A stretch of 64,000 nucleotides of DNA, taken from assembly GCF_030908245.1 (NCBI RefSeq), contig NZ_JAVFJJ010000002.1, positions 248,001-312,000 on the forward strand, in the 5' to 3' direction. The translations under genes were made by a program, and so were the position numbers. A model generated the notes under the pieces. That model did no database searches. It worked only from the letters and a program-made list of their open reading frames with translations, and was not told the origin of the DNA. The first letter of the stretch is position 1. Every line of letters begins with the position of its first letter. Source of the DNA: Sinomonas sp. ASV322. GTDB taxonomy: Bacteria; Actinomycetota; Actinomycetes; Actinomycetales; Micrococcaceae. Of this stretch, positions 1 through 8,520 are shown in pieces.

Positions 1-734
1 ACGCCACGACGCGCCCATTGGAGCATCTCGATGTCGTTGCGGCCGTCGCCGACCGCGACCGTCTTCGCCTCGTCGATGCCCAGAAGGGCACGAACGTGCT
101 CAAGCCCGCTCGCCTTTGTGACGCCCTTCGCGGCGATGTCGAGCCATGCCGTCCAGCCGACGGAATAGGTCACGCCGTGCAGTCCGATCGACTCGACGGC
201 GCGGCCGAACTCCTCGGCGGTGGCGTCGGTCGAAAAGACGACAAGGCGCACGGCCGAAACCCCGAGGAGCTCCTCGAATGTCACTCCCTTGGCCTCGACC
301 CCGAAGCTCGAGTCCTGGAAGCGCTCGGTGGAGAGGAAATTCCCCTCGGCGTCCTCGAGGGCGTACTTCGCGCCGGGAAGGCGGTGTCGCAGCGCCTCGA
401 GGGCGGGGGACGGATCGAAGACGCGGCGGTCGATCACTTCGTAGCCGCCATTCACGCCGACATCGATGCGGGCGACCACGCCTCCGTTGCACGAGACGAT
501 GTAGCCGCGCTCGACGCCGAGTAGCTCGACGATGGGAAGTGCCGCGCCGAGGGAGCGGCCGGTCGCCACGACGACCTCGTGTCCGGCTGCGACGAGGGCC
601 TGGCCGGCTTCGCGCACGGCGGGGCGCATGTGGCCGTAGTGATCGACGAGGGTACCGTCCACGTCGAGCGCCACGAGCCTACGGTCAAGAGTTCCGAGCT
701 GGTCATCGATGCCAGCGTTCAGCGTTGTTGTCAT
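1..734 (-). CDS. HAD-superfamily (Cof-type) phosphatase, C-terminus cut by window edge
   Basis: The reading frame stays open from an ATG at 734 to the left edge (244 codons visible), so the C-terminal end is missing. HAD motif I, DVDGT, lies at about residues 24-28, and motif III/IV, GDGRNDIEML, at about 228-237 just before the edge. The cap between them fits the Cof/IIB subgroup, which hydrolyses small phosphorylated metabolites or sugar phosphates in the cytoplasm. The substrate cannot be read from the sequence. The start was chosen because it is the first ATG and the protein begins a short distance before motif I. Placement next to serS is inferred to be common in this group and says little about function. 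The family call is firm and the exact role unknown. Confidence 0.85.
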   Translation of the reverse strand, partial: MTTTLNAGIDDQLGTLDRRLVALDVDGTLVDHYGHMRPAVREAGQALVAAGHEVVVATGRSLGAALPIVELLGVERGYIVSCNGGVVARIDVGVNGGYEVIDRRVFDPSPALEALRHRLPGAKYALEDAEGNFLSTERFQDSSFGVEAKGVTFEELLGVSAVRLVVFSTDATAEEFGRAVESIGLHGVTYSVGWTAWLDIAAKGVTKASGLEHVRALLGIDEAKTVAVGDGRNDIEMLQWARRG

Positions 735-800
735 GGATCTAGTGAACCACTTGCCACCGACACTGCCGCGGACTGACCCCGGACGGCTCGTGAACACGGG

Positions 801-839
801 GTGAATACTCACAGGGTTCCGCACAGTGTGAGTGTTCAC
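801..839. promoter_or_regulatory. 13-bp inverted repeat, possible operator
   Basis: GTGAATACTCACA (801-813) and TGTGAGTGTTCAC (827-839) are inverted repeats matching at 12 of 13 positions around a 13-bp spacer. The AT-richer, symmetric half-sites look more like a protein-binding site than a GC hairpin terminator. It lies 67 bp upstream of the HAD start and about 230 bp upstream of the AbiEi-like gene. The binding protein is unknown. Confidence 0.4.
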
Positions 840-865
840 CTTGCCCCGTCGCAGGGACGCTTCCG

Positions 866-923
866 AAGACGGGTTGTGGCCGAGAAGACGCGCTCGGTTG
901 ATCTTCTGGGCCGCAAGGCGTCT
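866..923. repeat. Dispersed palindromic element, family A copy 1
   Basis: The arms at 867-887 and 903-923 pair at 17 of 21 positions. The left arm contains AAGACGGGTTGTGGCCGAG. The same core recurs at 2050-2110 and 58670-58728, so this is one member of a dispersed REP-like family rather than a local operator. Confidence 0.6.
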
Positions 924-1067
924 GCGCCTGCTCCGAGGGCTGTCGAGCGAGGCGCTGTCCCTCGCCTTGTCCCTCAACACCCCTCGGGCGTCACGGATGT
1001 GGCCTTCTTGTCCACATATCACGACCGTTCGTGGCCTGGCCCTCGGGTCGTTTGGAATGCTCGCGCT

Positions 1068-2081
1068 ATGGACACCGCCGACTGCCTCATCAACACATCG
1101 CTGCGCCAAATCCTGGGGCCCATGGCGGACGCGCGCCGCGGCTTCGCATCGGGCAGCCTGGTGCGACTGCGTCGAGGCTTCTACGTTCCGGTGGCCACCT
1201 GGCGCGAGGCTCGTCCGGACGAACGGTTCTCGCTTGCCCTCGAAGCTCATGCGTGGGCGAACCCGAGCGCAGTCTTCTGCGGAGAGACTGCCCTATTCCT
1301 TCGAGGAGTCCCCACCGTCAAAGCCCCCGCGACGATCGACGTCGCGACAACCTCGAACGGAAGGCTCGGGCTGCAGCCGAGCAGTTTCGCAGTTCGCGGC
1401 AGCTCCGAAACCGCGATTCTCGTACGTCGGCTCCCGCCTCCGCGTATCCGACGGCGCCTCTTTGCACGCATAGAAGCAGAGGACGCGGGCGCTTTCTCCG
1501 CCGTGCCGCTGGCCGAAGCCCTGGCCGATGTTCTCAGCACCGGGAAGTTCGCGCGGGCGCTCACGGTTGCCGACGCGGTTCTCCGTCAAGGCGGGGACGT
1601 CGCGCTTCTCGACAGACCAGACATCGCGAGCGCGATGGCAGCCCTCAAGCACCAGACCCAACGATCCCGGGCCGAAACCGTCGCCTCATTGGCGCGATCA
1701 GGCGCGGAATCCCCCGGGGAATCTGTGAGCCGAGCCCTCATGCTTCTGTTCGGGTTCCCGGAGCCGGAGCTCCAGAGGGAACACCATGACTCCCGCGGGT
1801 TCATCGGCCGGACCGACTTTGCCTGGGACGGGAAACCGTCTCCTGTGGGTGAGTTCGACGGATGGGGCAAGTACTTCGACCAAGAACTGACCGATGGCGA
1901 AGACCCGCGAGAGATCATCCGGCGGGAGAAGCGCCGTGAGAACCGGCTGCTCGCGCTTGGCCACCCCGTGCTGCGATGGGACTGGGCAGACCTCGAAAGA
2001 CCCGTCCGGCTCCGCGCGAAGCTCATCGAAGCCGGGCTACGCCCGACGGAAAGACGCGTTGTGGCTGAGAAGATCGCCTGA
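1068..2081 (+). CDS. AbiEi-antitoxin-like N-terminus with PD-(D/E)xK-like C-terminus
   Basis: This 337-residue protein begins with a winged-helix-like segment (about 1-60, containing RRGFASGSLVRLRRGFYVP) that resembles the N-terminal domain of AbiEi-type antitoxin/regulator proteins. Near the C-terminus, DFAWDG (about 250-255), GEFDG (261-265) and K268 form the D...ExD...K pattern of DUF559/very-short-patch-repair-like nucleases. The ATG at 1068 was chosen over an in-frame GTG at 801 because the extra 89 codons overlap repeats and look non-coding. No toxin partner is adjacent, so it is not a classical AbiE pair. In actinobacteria such proteins usually occur singly and are uncharacterised. Nuclease activity is inferred from the motif only. 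The 3' end lies in a 16-bp palindrome. Confidence 0.65.
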   Translation: MDTADCLINTSLRQILGPMADARRGFASGSLVRLRRGFYVPVATWREARPDERFSLALEAHAWANPSAVFCGETALFLRGVPTVKAPATIDVATTSNGRLGLQPSSFAVRGSSETAILVRRLPPPRIRRRLFARIEAEDAGAFSAVPLAEALADVLSTGKFARALTVADAVLRQGGDVALLDRPDIASAMAALKHQTQRSRAETVASLARSGAESPGESVSRALMLLFGFPEPELQREHHDSRGFIGRTDFAWDGKPSPVGEFDGWGKYFDQELTDGEDPREIIRREKRRENRLLALGHPVLRWDWADLERPVRLRAKLIEAGLRPTERRVVAEKIA

Positions 2082-2110
2082 AGCCGTCTCGTCGGCCACA
2101 ACGCGTCTTT
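2050..2110. repeat. Dispersed palindromic element, family A copy 2 (possible terminator)
   Basis: AAAGACGCGTTGTGGC (2050-2065) pairs perfectly over 16 bp with 2095-2110. The left arm lies inside the last codons of the AbiEi-like gene and the right arm beyond its stop, so the element supplies the protein's final residues. There is no T-run, but the long hairpin between this gene and convergent serS could end transcription both ways. The core is shared with copies at 0.9 and 58.7 kb. Confidence 0.7.
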
Positions 2111-2161
2111 GCGCGGAACGGAACCGGGGCGCGGCCCGACCCGGGGCCACAGGACCCGGGG

Positions 2162-3448
2162 CTAGAGGACCGGGAGCACCTCGAGGCCGCCGAGGTATGG
2201 GCGGAGGGCCGCCGGAACCGTGACGGAGCCGTCAGGGTTCTGGTGGTGCTCGAGAATCGCGACGATCCACCGGGTCGTCGCCAAGGTGCCGTTGAGCGTC
2301 GCGACGCTGCGCGTGCCCTTGGCGGCGCCGTCGTCGTCGAACATCCGCTCGCGGATGTTGAGCCGCCGGGCCTGGAAGCCCGTGCAGTTCGACGTTGAGG
2401 TGAGCTCGCGGTAGCGGCCCTGCGTCGGGACCCACGCCTCGCAGTCGAACTTGCGGGCCGCGCTCATGCCGAGATCGCCCGCAGCGGTGTCGATGATGCG
2501 GTACGGGAGCTCGACCTTCGCGAGCATCTCCTCCTCCCACGCAAGCAGGCGGGCGTGCTCGGCCTCGGCCTCCTCGAGCGGGACGTAGGAGAACATCTCG
2601 ACCTTGTTGAACTGGTGCACGCGGATGATGCCACGCGTGTCCTTGCCATGGGAGCCGGCCTCGCGGCGGTAGCACGAGGACCAGCCCGCGTAGCGGACCG
2701 GGCCGCCGGACAGATCGAGGATCTCGTCGGAGTGGTAGCCCGCGAGGGAGACCTCGGAGGTGCCCACTAGGTAGAGGTCGTCCTCGGCGAGCCGGTAGAT
2801 CTCGGCGTCGTGCTTGACGTCGAAGCCCGTGCCCTGCATGGTCTCGGGACGCACGAGCGTCGGGGTGATCATGGGCGTGAAGCCCGCCTTGATGGCCTGA
2901 TCGAGGGCCATCTGCAGGAGCGCGAGCTCGAGCCGCGCGCCCACGCCCTTGAGGAAGTAGAAGCGGGCGCCGGAGACCTTCGCGCCGCGCTCCATGTCGA
3001 TCGCCCCGATGAGCTCGCCGATCTCGAGGTGGTCGCGGGGCTCGAAGCCTTCGGCCGCGAAGTCGCGGGGGGTCCCGACGGTCTTGACCACGATGTAGTC
3101 GTCCTCGCCGCCCGCCGGGACGCCGTCGATCACGAGGTTCGGGAAGACGCGCATGAGCTCGTCCTGCTCGGCCTGCGCCTCGTCCGCCGAGACGGAGGCA
3201 GCCTTGACCTTCGCGGCGAGCTCCTTGACCTCCATGAGAAGCGCCTGCTTCTCCTCGCCCTTTGCGGCGGCGACCTTCTTGCCGAACGCGTTCTGTTCGG
3301 CGCGCAGCGTCTCGTACTCGGTCAGGGCAGCCCGGCGACGGGAATCAGCAGCGAGGAGCCTGTCGACGAGGGACTCGTCCGCACCGCGCGCACGCTGGCT
3401 CGCGCGGAACTTCTCGGGATGCTCGCTGAGCTCTCTGACGTCAATCAC
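2162..3448 (-). CDS. serS: Seryl-tRNA synthetase
   Basis: The 428-residue protein charges tRNA-Ser with serine in the cytoplasm. The N-terminal 110 residues ([13 protein letters not shown], then long charged helices) form the antiparallel coiled-coil arm that contacts the tRNA variable arm. The class II core follows: the TxE region, [14 protein letters not shown], at about 240-253; motif 2, [20 protein letters not shown], at about 270-289; and motif 3 with the terminal arginine in [15 protein letters not shown]. Length is normal for the family. The GTG at 3448 begins the canonical [10 protein letters not shown]-terminus. The open frame continues upstream for over 300 codons, but that part is antisense to the lipid kinase. 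It is essential and probably monocistronic. Confidence 0.97.
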   Translation of the reverse strand: MIDVRELSEHPEKFRASQRARGADESLVDRLLAADSRRRAALTEYETLRAEQNAFGKKVAAAKGEEKQALLMEVKELAAKVKAASVSADEAQAEQDELMRVFPNLVIDGVPAGGEDDYIVVKTVGTPRDFAAEGFEPRDHLEIGELIGAIDMERGAKVSGARFYFLKGVGARLELALLQMALDQAIKAGFTPMITPTLVRPETMQGTGFDVKHDAEIYRLAEDDLYLVGTSEVSLAGYHSDEILDLSGGPVRYAGWSSCYRREAGSHGKDTRGIIRVHQFNKVEMFSYVPLEEAEAEHARLLAWEEEMLAKVELPYRIIDTAAGDLGMSAARKFDCEAWVPTQGRYRELTSTSNCTGFQARRLNIRERMFDDDGAAKGTRSVATLNGTLATTRWIVAILEHHQNPDGSVTVPAALRPYLGGLEVLPVL

Positions 3449-3541
3449 GCCCCTTAGCCTAACGGGCCAGCCGAGTTGAATGGGCATGCAGATCGGCGGC
3501 AGGGCCCAGTTCAAACGCGTGCGGGATAGAGTGAAGGAACC

Positions 3542-4594
3542 ATGCGCAACTGGATCATCGCCGGTGCCCTTGCTGCAGCCGGCGCCTTCGCCGTCACGAG
3601 CTGGTGGGGCGTGCGCAGACTCCGGGAGCAGCACAGCCGCAGCGCCGTCGCCGAGCCGGCGCAGATGCCTGAGCCCGGGCCGCAGCAGGTCGCGGTGATC
3701 CTCAACCCCACGAAGGCGCGCGCGTCCGAGGCGGAGATGCTCATCGAAGCGGCATGCCGCGGGGCCGGCTGGCCTAGCCCGCTCGTCTTCGAGACGACGG
3801 CGGACGATCCGGGCCACTCGATGGCGCGCGCGGCACTCGAGGCGGGCGCCGACGTCGTCATCCCGTGCGGCGGGGACGGCACGGTGCGCGTCGTCGCGGA
3901 GGCCCTCGCGGGCACGGACGTCGCGCTCGGCCTCGTCCCGCTCGGCACGGGAAACCTCCTCGCCCGGAACCTCGACCTGGACCTCACGCGCCTCGCGCAG
4001 TGCGTTCATACGGCACTCTTCGGCAGACAGCGGCGGATCGACACGGCAACGATGGCCCTCGAGAACCGCGCGACCGGAGCGAAGTCCCAGCACACGTTCC
4101 TCGTGATCGCAGGCATGGGCATGGACGCCGAGATCCTCGGCGACACGAACGAGGACCTCAAGAAGGCCGTCGGGTGGATCGCCTACACCGAAGCGGGCAT
4201 CCGGCACATGCCGGGGCGCCGGCGCAAGAAGGTCGACGTCGCGCTCGACGACGGCGACTTCCAGACACGGAGCGTGCGCAGCGTCCTCTTCGCGAACTGC
4301 AGCAAGCTCCCCGGCGGCGTCGATTTCATCCCCGAGGCGTACATCGACGACGGCGTCCTCGACATCGTCGTCATGAGCCCGCGCAGCCTCCTCGGCTGGC
4401 TTGAGATGTGGCTCAAGATCACGTTCCAGCACAACCGGCCGCTTCCCGTCATGTCCTTCTACGGCGCGCAGAGCGTTCGAATCCGAAGCGCCCAGCCGGT
4501 CGAGACTCAGGTCGACGGCGATCCGACCGGCCCCGCGACCGACATCCGGGTCGAAGTGCGCCCGCTTTCGCTGCTCGTCCGCGTCGCCGGCTGA
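3542..4594 (+). CDS. Diacylglycerol kinase-like lipid kinase with N-terminal membrane anchor
   Basis: This 350-residue protein has a hydrophobic N-terminal helix (residues 3-22) followed by a DAGK_cat domain. The nucleotide-binding signature CGGDGTVR is at 109-116 and [11 protein letters not shown] at 133-143, the conserved block shared by DgkB/YegS-type kinases and eukaryotic diacylglycerol kinases. It is expected to phosphorylate diacylglycerol or a related lipid at the inner face of the membrane and return it to phospholipid synthesis. A GAAGGA ribosome site lies just upstream of the ATG. The 93-bp gap to divergent serS carries both promoters. The substrate (diacylglycerol versus another lipid) is not settled by sequence. 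Confidence 0.88.
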   Translation: MRNWIIAGALAAAGAFAVTSWWGVRRLREQHSRSAVAEPAQMPEPGPQQVAVILNPTKARASEAEMLIEAACRGAGWPSPLVFETTADDPGHSMARAALEAGADVVIPCGGDGTVRVVAEALAGTDVALGLVPLGTGNLLARNLDLDLTRLAQCVHTALFGRQRRIDTATMALENRATGAKSQHTFLVIAGMGMDAEILGDTNEDLKKAVGWIAYTEAGIRHMPGRRRKKVDVALDDGDFQTRSVRSVLFANCSKLPGGVDFIPEAYIDDGVLDIVVMSPRSLLGWLEMWLKITFQHNRPLPVMSFYGAQSVRIRSAQPVETQVDGDPTGPATDIRVEVRPLSLLVRVAG

Positions 4595-4641
4595 GCCACC
4601 TGCGGGCTAGATCGGACGACGGCGGCGCATGCCTTCCAGCG

Positions 4642-5565
4642 TCAGTCGCCGAGGATCCCGCTCACCCACGCACGGCTCGCCTCGAACGCTTCGTCCGCGT
4701 TGACGGAACCGACGGCGGGTTCGACCGCGTCGGCGCGCGGGTACGAGCCCAGGAAGCGCGTCTCGGGGCTGATGCGGTGCAGTCCCGCGAGAGCGTCGGC
4801 CACGCGCGCGTCCTGGGCGTGGCCCTCGGTGTCGATGCTGAAGAAGTAGTGGCCGAGGTACTCGCCCGTGGGCCGCGATTCGATCCGAGAGAGGTTGACA
4901 CCCCGCGACGCGAACTGCCACAGGATCTCCATGAGGGCACCCGGGTGGTCCTCGGGAAGCGGCACGGCGATGGTCGTCTTGTCCGCGCCCGTCCGCGGCG
5001 GGAGCCCTGCGGGACGCGAGACGAGGATGAAGCGCGTCACGGCGCCAGGGTTGTCGCCGATGTCGGACGCGAGGACGCTCAGCTCGGGATGTTCTTCGGC
5101 CACGATGGGGCCACAGATCGCGGCGTCGCCGGGCAGCGAGCCATCTTCGAGGAGCGAGATGGCGCCCGCCGCCGTCGAGGAGGCTGGGGCATATTCCGCA
5201 CTCGGAATGTTTGCGGCGGCCCATGAGCGGCACTGCGCCCACGCATGCCCATGGGTGAATACACGCTTCACGTCGCTGACGCGCGTGCCCCGGCGGGCCA
5301 CGAGCACGAAGGTGATCGGCACGAGCTCTTCGCGGACGATGCGCAACTCCGGCCCGGTCGAGATCGCGTCGAGCGTCGCCGTGACGCCGCCCTCGACGGA
5401 GTTCTCGATCGGCACCATGGCAGCGTCGACCTCGCCGGCCCGGACGCGGTCGAGCGCCTCGTTGACGTTGCTCGACGGGATCCGCGCCGCATCGCGCGCA
5501 CCAGGCACCTTGAGGAGGGCGGCCTCGGTGAAGGTCCCCTCGGGACCGAGGAACGTGTAGATCAC
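4642..5565 (-). CDS. pheA: Prephenate dehydratase
   Basis: The 307-residue protein converts prephenate to phenylpyruvate in phenylalanine synthesis. It begins with the family's typical IYTFLGPEGTFTEAAL. The prephenate dehydratase domain covers about 1-185 and includes the GAVTRF segment whose Thr-Arg-Phe is catalytic. A C-terminal ACT regulatory domain (about 200-280) carries ESRPTGEYLGHYFFSID, the phenylalanine-binding ESRP motif, so feedback inhibition by phenylalanine is expected. The GTG start shares its first G with the TAG stop of the upstream rhodanese gene, so the two are translationally coupled. It is monofunctional, with no chorismate mutase domain, as usual in actinobacteria. Confidence 0.95.
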   Translation of the reverse strand: MIYTFLGPEGTFTEAALLKVPGARDAARIPSSNVNEALDRVRAGEVDAAMVPIENSVEGGVTATLDAISTGPELRIVREELVPITFVLVARRGTRVSDVKRVFTHGHAWAQCRSWAAANIPSAEYAPASSTAAGAISLLEDGSLPGDAAICGPIVAEEHPELSVLASDIGDNPGAVTRFILVSRPAGLPPRTGADKTTIAVPLPEDHPGALMEILWQFASRGVNLSRIESRPTGEYLGHYFFSIDTEGHAQDARVADALAGLHRISPETRFLGSYPRADAVEPAVGSVNADEAFEASRAWVSGILGD

Positions 5566-5888
5566 TAGAGGACCGTTGGCCGCTGGCCGTTTTCGGACAC
5601 GATCGGCCGTCCAGCCTCAAGCCATGCGTCCATTCCGCCCACGACATTCATCGCGGAGTACCCCTGGTCGACGAGCCAACCGGTGACGCGGGCGGACCGG
5701 CCGCCCGTTCGGCACACGACGAGCAGGTCCTCGTCGGGATCGAGCTCGCCGAGGCGCGCCGGGAGCTGATCCATAGGGATGTGCAGCGCTCCCTCGGCGT
5801 GGCCCGCCTCCCACTCGTAGTCCTCGCGCACGTCGAGCAGAGTGCCCGCGGGCAGCTCGCCGATGCGGACGGATTCGAAGCTGGGCAT
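5565..5888 (-). CDS. Single-domain rhodanese-like protein
   Basis: The 107-residue protein is one rhodanese domain. LLDVREDYEWEAGHAEGALHIPMDQLP is split around the usual DVR and GHxxGAxxIP signatures, and the active-site loop is CRTGGRSA with a cysteine able to carry persulfide sulfur. It is the size of GlpE/PspE-type stand-alone domains, which pass sulfur to cyanide, thioredoxin or other acceptors. It is the first gene of a two-gene unit with pheA (TAGTG overlap). No biochemical link to phenylalanine synthesis is known to me, so the pairing may only reflect shared expression. The physiological acceptor is unknown. Confidence 0.88.
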   Translation of the reverse strand: MPSFESVRIGELPAGTLLDVREDYEWEAGHAEGALHIPMDQLPARLGELDPDEDLLVVCRTGGRSARVTGWLVDQGYSAMNVVGGMDAWLEAGRPIVSENGQRPTVL

Positions 5889-5970
5889 GGGTGCCTCCTG
5901 GTGAAACGCCGTTCTGCGTCAAGCCTATAGTGATGTGGCTTTCATGAACGCCGCGACAGAGAGGAAGCCC

Positions 5971-7422
5971 GTGGACCCCACCGTCGGCCGCTTGTCCGCG
6001 GTAGCGCTGCGTGACGCGCTCCGTTCCGGAGAGCTCTCGGCGAGGGACGCCGTCGGCCATTTCCTCGAAGCGATCGACACCGCGAACCCACATCTCGGGG
6101 CGTTCGTGGCCGTCACGGCCGAGCGCGCCCTCGATGATGCCATCGCCGTCGACGCGGCGCACGCGGCCGCGCGCCGCAAGGGGATCCTCGACGAGCTGCC
6201 GCCCCTCCACGGAATGCCGACAGCCTTCAAGGACCTCGTCGACGTCGAAGGCGTCCCCACGACGCACGGGAGCTCCGCGGTCGAGCACCGTGCCGCACCG
6301 GGCGACGGCCCCCTCGTCGCGCTTCTGCGCGCCGCGGGGGTGATCTCCCTCGGCAAGACACAGGTCCCTGAGTTCGGGCTCACCGCGTATTCCGAGAACC
6401 GCGTCGCCCCACCGTCGCGCAATCCGCACGCGCCCGGCCTGAGCTCGGGCGGATCCTCGGGCGGCTCCGCAGCAGCGGTCGCGGCCGGCATGCTCCCGTT
6501 CGCGGCGGGCACTGACGGGGGCGGCTCCATCCGTATCCCCGCGGCCGCCTGCGGGATCGTAGGTCTCAAGCCGGGCCGCGGGCTCATTGCCGTGGGCCAG
6601 AGCGCCGGGGACGCGGCCCGTCTCGTTGTCGCAGGCCCGCTCGCGCGAACGGCCGACGACGCCGCACTCCTCCTCGACGCGCTCGTCGCCTTCGGCGGGG
6701 GTCGCCCGCGCGACGCGGGGCACCAGGGACGCCACGCGGCGTCGTACGTCGATGCGGCGCGACGCGAGCCGGGGCGCCAGCGCATCGGCGTGGCCCTCGC
6801 AAGCCCGTGGGACCAGCGGTACCGCGTCCACCCCGAACCGGACGCGCTCGCCGCGCTCACCGCCGCCGTCGCCCGGCTCGAAGCTTCCGGGCATCTCGTC
6901 GAGGAAGCCGACGTCCGCTACGACAACCGCTACCCCGACGCGTTCACGGCCGCGTGGACGGCAGGCATCGGAAGCCTGCGGATCGGGCCCGAGCGCGAAC
7001 CGCTCCTCACCCCTCTCACGCGGGCGTTCCGCCGCCGCGCACAGCAGCGGAGCCGCTCCAAGCTCGACGAATCCCTCGCGTTCCTACACATGTTCGAGCA
7101 CGACACGATCGCCCAATACGCCCGCTGGGACGTCATGCTCATGCCCGCGCTCGCCCAGACGCCGCGACCCGTCGGCTGGTTCTCGGGAACCGAGTGGCAG
7201 ACGACGGCCGACGACGACTACGCGCGCCAGTGCGAGTTCGCGCCGTGGTCGTCGATGGTGAACGTGTGCGGGCTCCCGGCTGTGAGCGTGCCGACGCATT
7301 GGACAGAAACGGGCCTGCCCATGGGCGCGCAGCTCGTGGGCCGGGCAGGCTCGGAAGGCCTGCTCCTCGCGCTCGCGAGGCTCCTCGAGACCCCGGGCGC
7401 GCTCAGTAGTCGTACGGGCTGA
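5971..7422 (+). CDS. Amidase-signature family amidase
   Basis: The protein shows the amidase signature Lys-cisSer-Ser machinery: AFKDLVDVEG with the catalytic lysine near residue 87, SSGGSSGGSAAAVAAGM near 165-181, and GTDGGGSIRIPAAACG near 186-201. These enzymes hydrolyse the amide bond of small amides. The family includes GatA, but no GatB/GatC is nearby and the length suits a stand-alone catabolic amidase. The GTG at 5971 is preferred because GAGAGGAAG lies just upstream. Alternative in-frame starts are ATG 5944 and GTG 5935. The 3' end overlaps the convergent DUF4190 gene by 20 bp. The substrate is not predictable. Confidence 0.87.
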   Translation: MDPTVGRLSAVALRDALRSGELSARDAVGHFLEAIDTANPHLGAFVAVTAERALDDAIAVDAAHAAARRKGILDELPPLHGMPTAFKDLVDVEGVPTTHGSSAVEHRAAPGDGPLVALLRAAGVISLGKTQVPEFGLTAYSENRVAPPSRNPHAPGLSSGGSSGGSAAAVAAGMLPFAAGTDGGGSIRIPAAACGIVGLKPGRGLIAVGQSAGDAARLVVAGPLARTADDAALLLDALVAFGGGRPRDAGHQGRHAASYVDAARREPGRQRIGVALASPWDQRYRVHPEPDALAALTAAVARLEASGHLVEEADVRYDNRYPDAFTAAWTAGIGSLRIGPEREPLLTPLTRAFRRRAQQRSRSKLDESLAFLHMFEHDTIAQYARWDVMLMPALAQTPRPVGWFSGTEWQTTADDDYARQCEFAPWSSMVNVCGLPAVSVPTHWTETGLPMGAQLVGRAGSEGLLLALARLLETPGALSSRTG

Positions 7423-8299
7423 TCGAGGCCAAGGCGATGACGAAGAACGCCACGACGACGATCGTGATGATGAGCGAGAGGTATCCCATGACGAGGCCCG
7501 CGATCGCGAAGCCCCTCCCGGCAGGCTCGCGGGCGAGGCCGAGGTGTCCGAGCACGACGGCGGCGATCGTCGGGAGGAGGAAGGCCGCGAAACCCAGGAT
7601 CGACGCGATGCCGCACACCATCGACGCGACGCTCAGGCCCTTGGGCTCGCTCATCGGATTCAGCGGGTAGGCCGGCGGGTACGCGTACTGCTGGCCGTAC
7701 CCTGGCTGGCCCGGGGGCGGACTGTAGGGCGTCTGTCCGTACGGTGACTGTCCGTACGGTGACTGCCCGTACGGTGGCTGCCCGTACGGCGCAGAGTTGT
7801 ACTGGGCGGGATAATGGGCGCCGGAGTATTGGGGACCGGCGTACTGCTGGGGGTTGCCGTACGGCTCGGGGTTGCCCTCGGGCCCGTTGTAACGCTGCCC
7901 GCCGTATTGGGGGCCGCCGTATTGGGGGCCGCCGTATTGGGGGCCGCCGTACGGAGCGCCAGGGTATCCCGGCCCGGAAGGGCCGCCACCCGGCTTGGGT
8001 CCTGGGCCAGCGGCCGGCGGCTGGGGAGCTGCCGAGGTGCGGACGACGCGCGGCGCCTGTGGGACGGGCGGAACCGGCGAGATCTTGCGGGTCGGGTGTG
8101 CGTTCGCGCGCGCGATCGGCTCGGTGGGGCGGTCTGAGGATGTCGGCAGGGACTCAGCCGCAGGGCGATCTCCCGCTGCGGGTTGGCCGACCGGCGCGGC
8201 CGCTTCCGCGGGACTCCCGTCCTCACGTGCCTTGCCTTCAGATGCCTGGCCTTCCCGGCCCTCCTCAGGCGCGGCGCCGCCGTCGTGGGTCTCTGCCAT
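7403..8299 (-). CDS. DUF4190 membrane protein with long Pro/Tyr/Gly/Gln-rich cytoplasmic tail
   Basis: This 298-residue protein has a charged, then Pro-rich N-terminal 210 residues. They contain tandem repeats (GGPQY three times at 15 bp, PYGQS-like about five times at 18 bp). Two hydrophobic helices close to the C-terminus (roughly 220-245 and 260-290) form the DUF4190 hairpin. The ATG at 8299 follows a clear GGAGGGG ribosome site. DUF4190 proteins are common in actinobacteria and of unknown function. The tyrosine/glutamine-rich tail resembles disordered scaffolds on division or cell-envelope proteins, which is a resemblance only. Repeat number is likely to vary between strains. Confidence 0.85.
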   Translation of the reverse strand: MAETHDGGAAPEEGREGQASEGKAREDGSPAEAAAPVGQPAAGDRPAAESLPTSSDRPTEPIARANAHPTRKISPVPPVPQAPRVVRTSAAPQPPAAGPGPKPGGGPSGPGYPGAPYGGPQYGGPQYGGPQYGGQRYNGPEGNPEPYGNPQQYAGPQYSGAHYPAQYNSAPYGQPPYGQSPYGQSPYGQTPYSPPPGQPGYGQQYAYPPAYPLNPMSEPKGLSVASMVCGIASILGFAAFLLPTIAAVVLGHLGLAREPAGRGFAIAGLVMGYLSLIITIVVVAFFVIALASISPYDY

Positions 8300-8520
8300 G
8301 TCCCCTCCGTCCCCACGCGCATGTCCCCTGCACGCACGAACCAGCCTACTCGCGTGATCCGACGGGGACCGGTCTCGGCAGCCCCCGCCAAGAATGTCAG
8401 ACCCCCTGCGTAGGGTCGTCGCATGATGAGTGAACGGGAAAGCACGAACGGGAAAGCGCGGCGTCACTACGGGAAATCTTCACGCAGAGGCAACCCACTG
8501 TTGGCGTTCTCTGCTTAGCT
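8300..8520. promoter_or_regulatory. Divergent intergenic region upstream of pgm
   Basis: This 221-bp gap separates the starts of the DUF4190 gene and pgm and must hold both promoters. A direct repeat of CGAACGGGAAAGC-like sequence occurs around 8427-8460. No confident promoter boxes or riboswitch-like folds were found. Confidence 0.4.

Larger units (their letters stand above)
735..1067. other. 333-bp intergenic region with two palindromes
   Basis: No credible gene lies here between the divergent HAD and AbiEi-like genes. An open frame runs on upstream of 1068, but its residues are low-complexity and basic, unlike the protein that follows. The stretch holds two inverted repeats, at 801-839 and 867-923, annotated separately, and presumably the promoters of both flanking genes. 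Confidence 0.6.

Noticed and set aside
2162-4432. 756-residue serS reading frame extending through the lipid kinase region
   Set aside because: The extra N-terminal part is antisense to the DAGK gene and unlike any synthetase; the normal start is GTG 3448.
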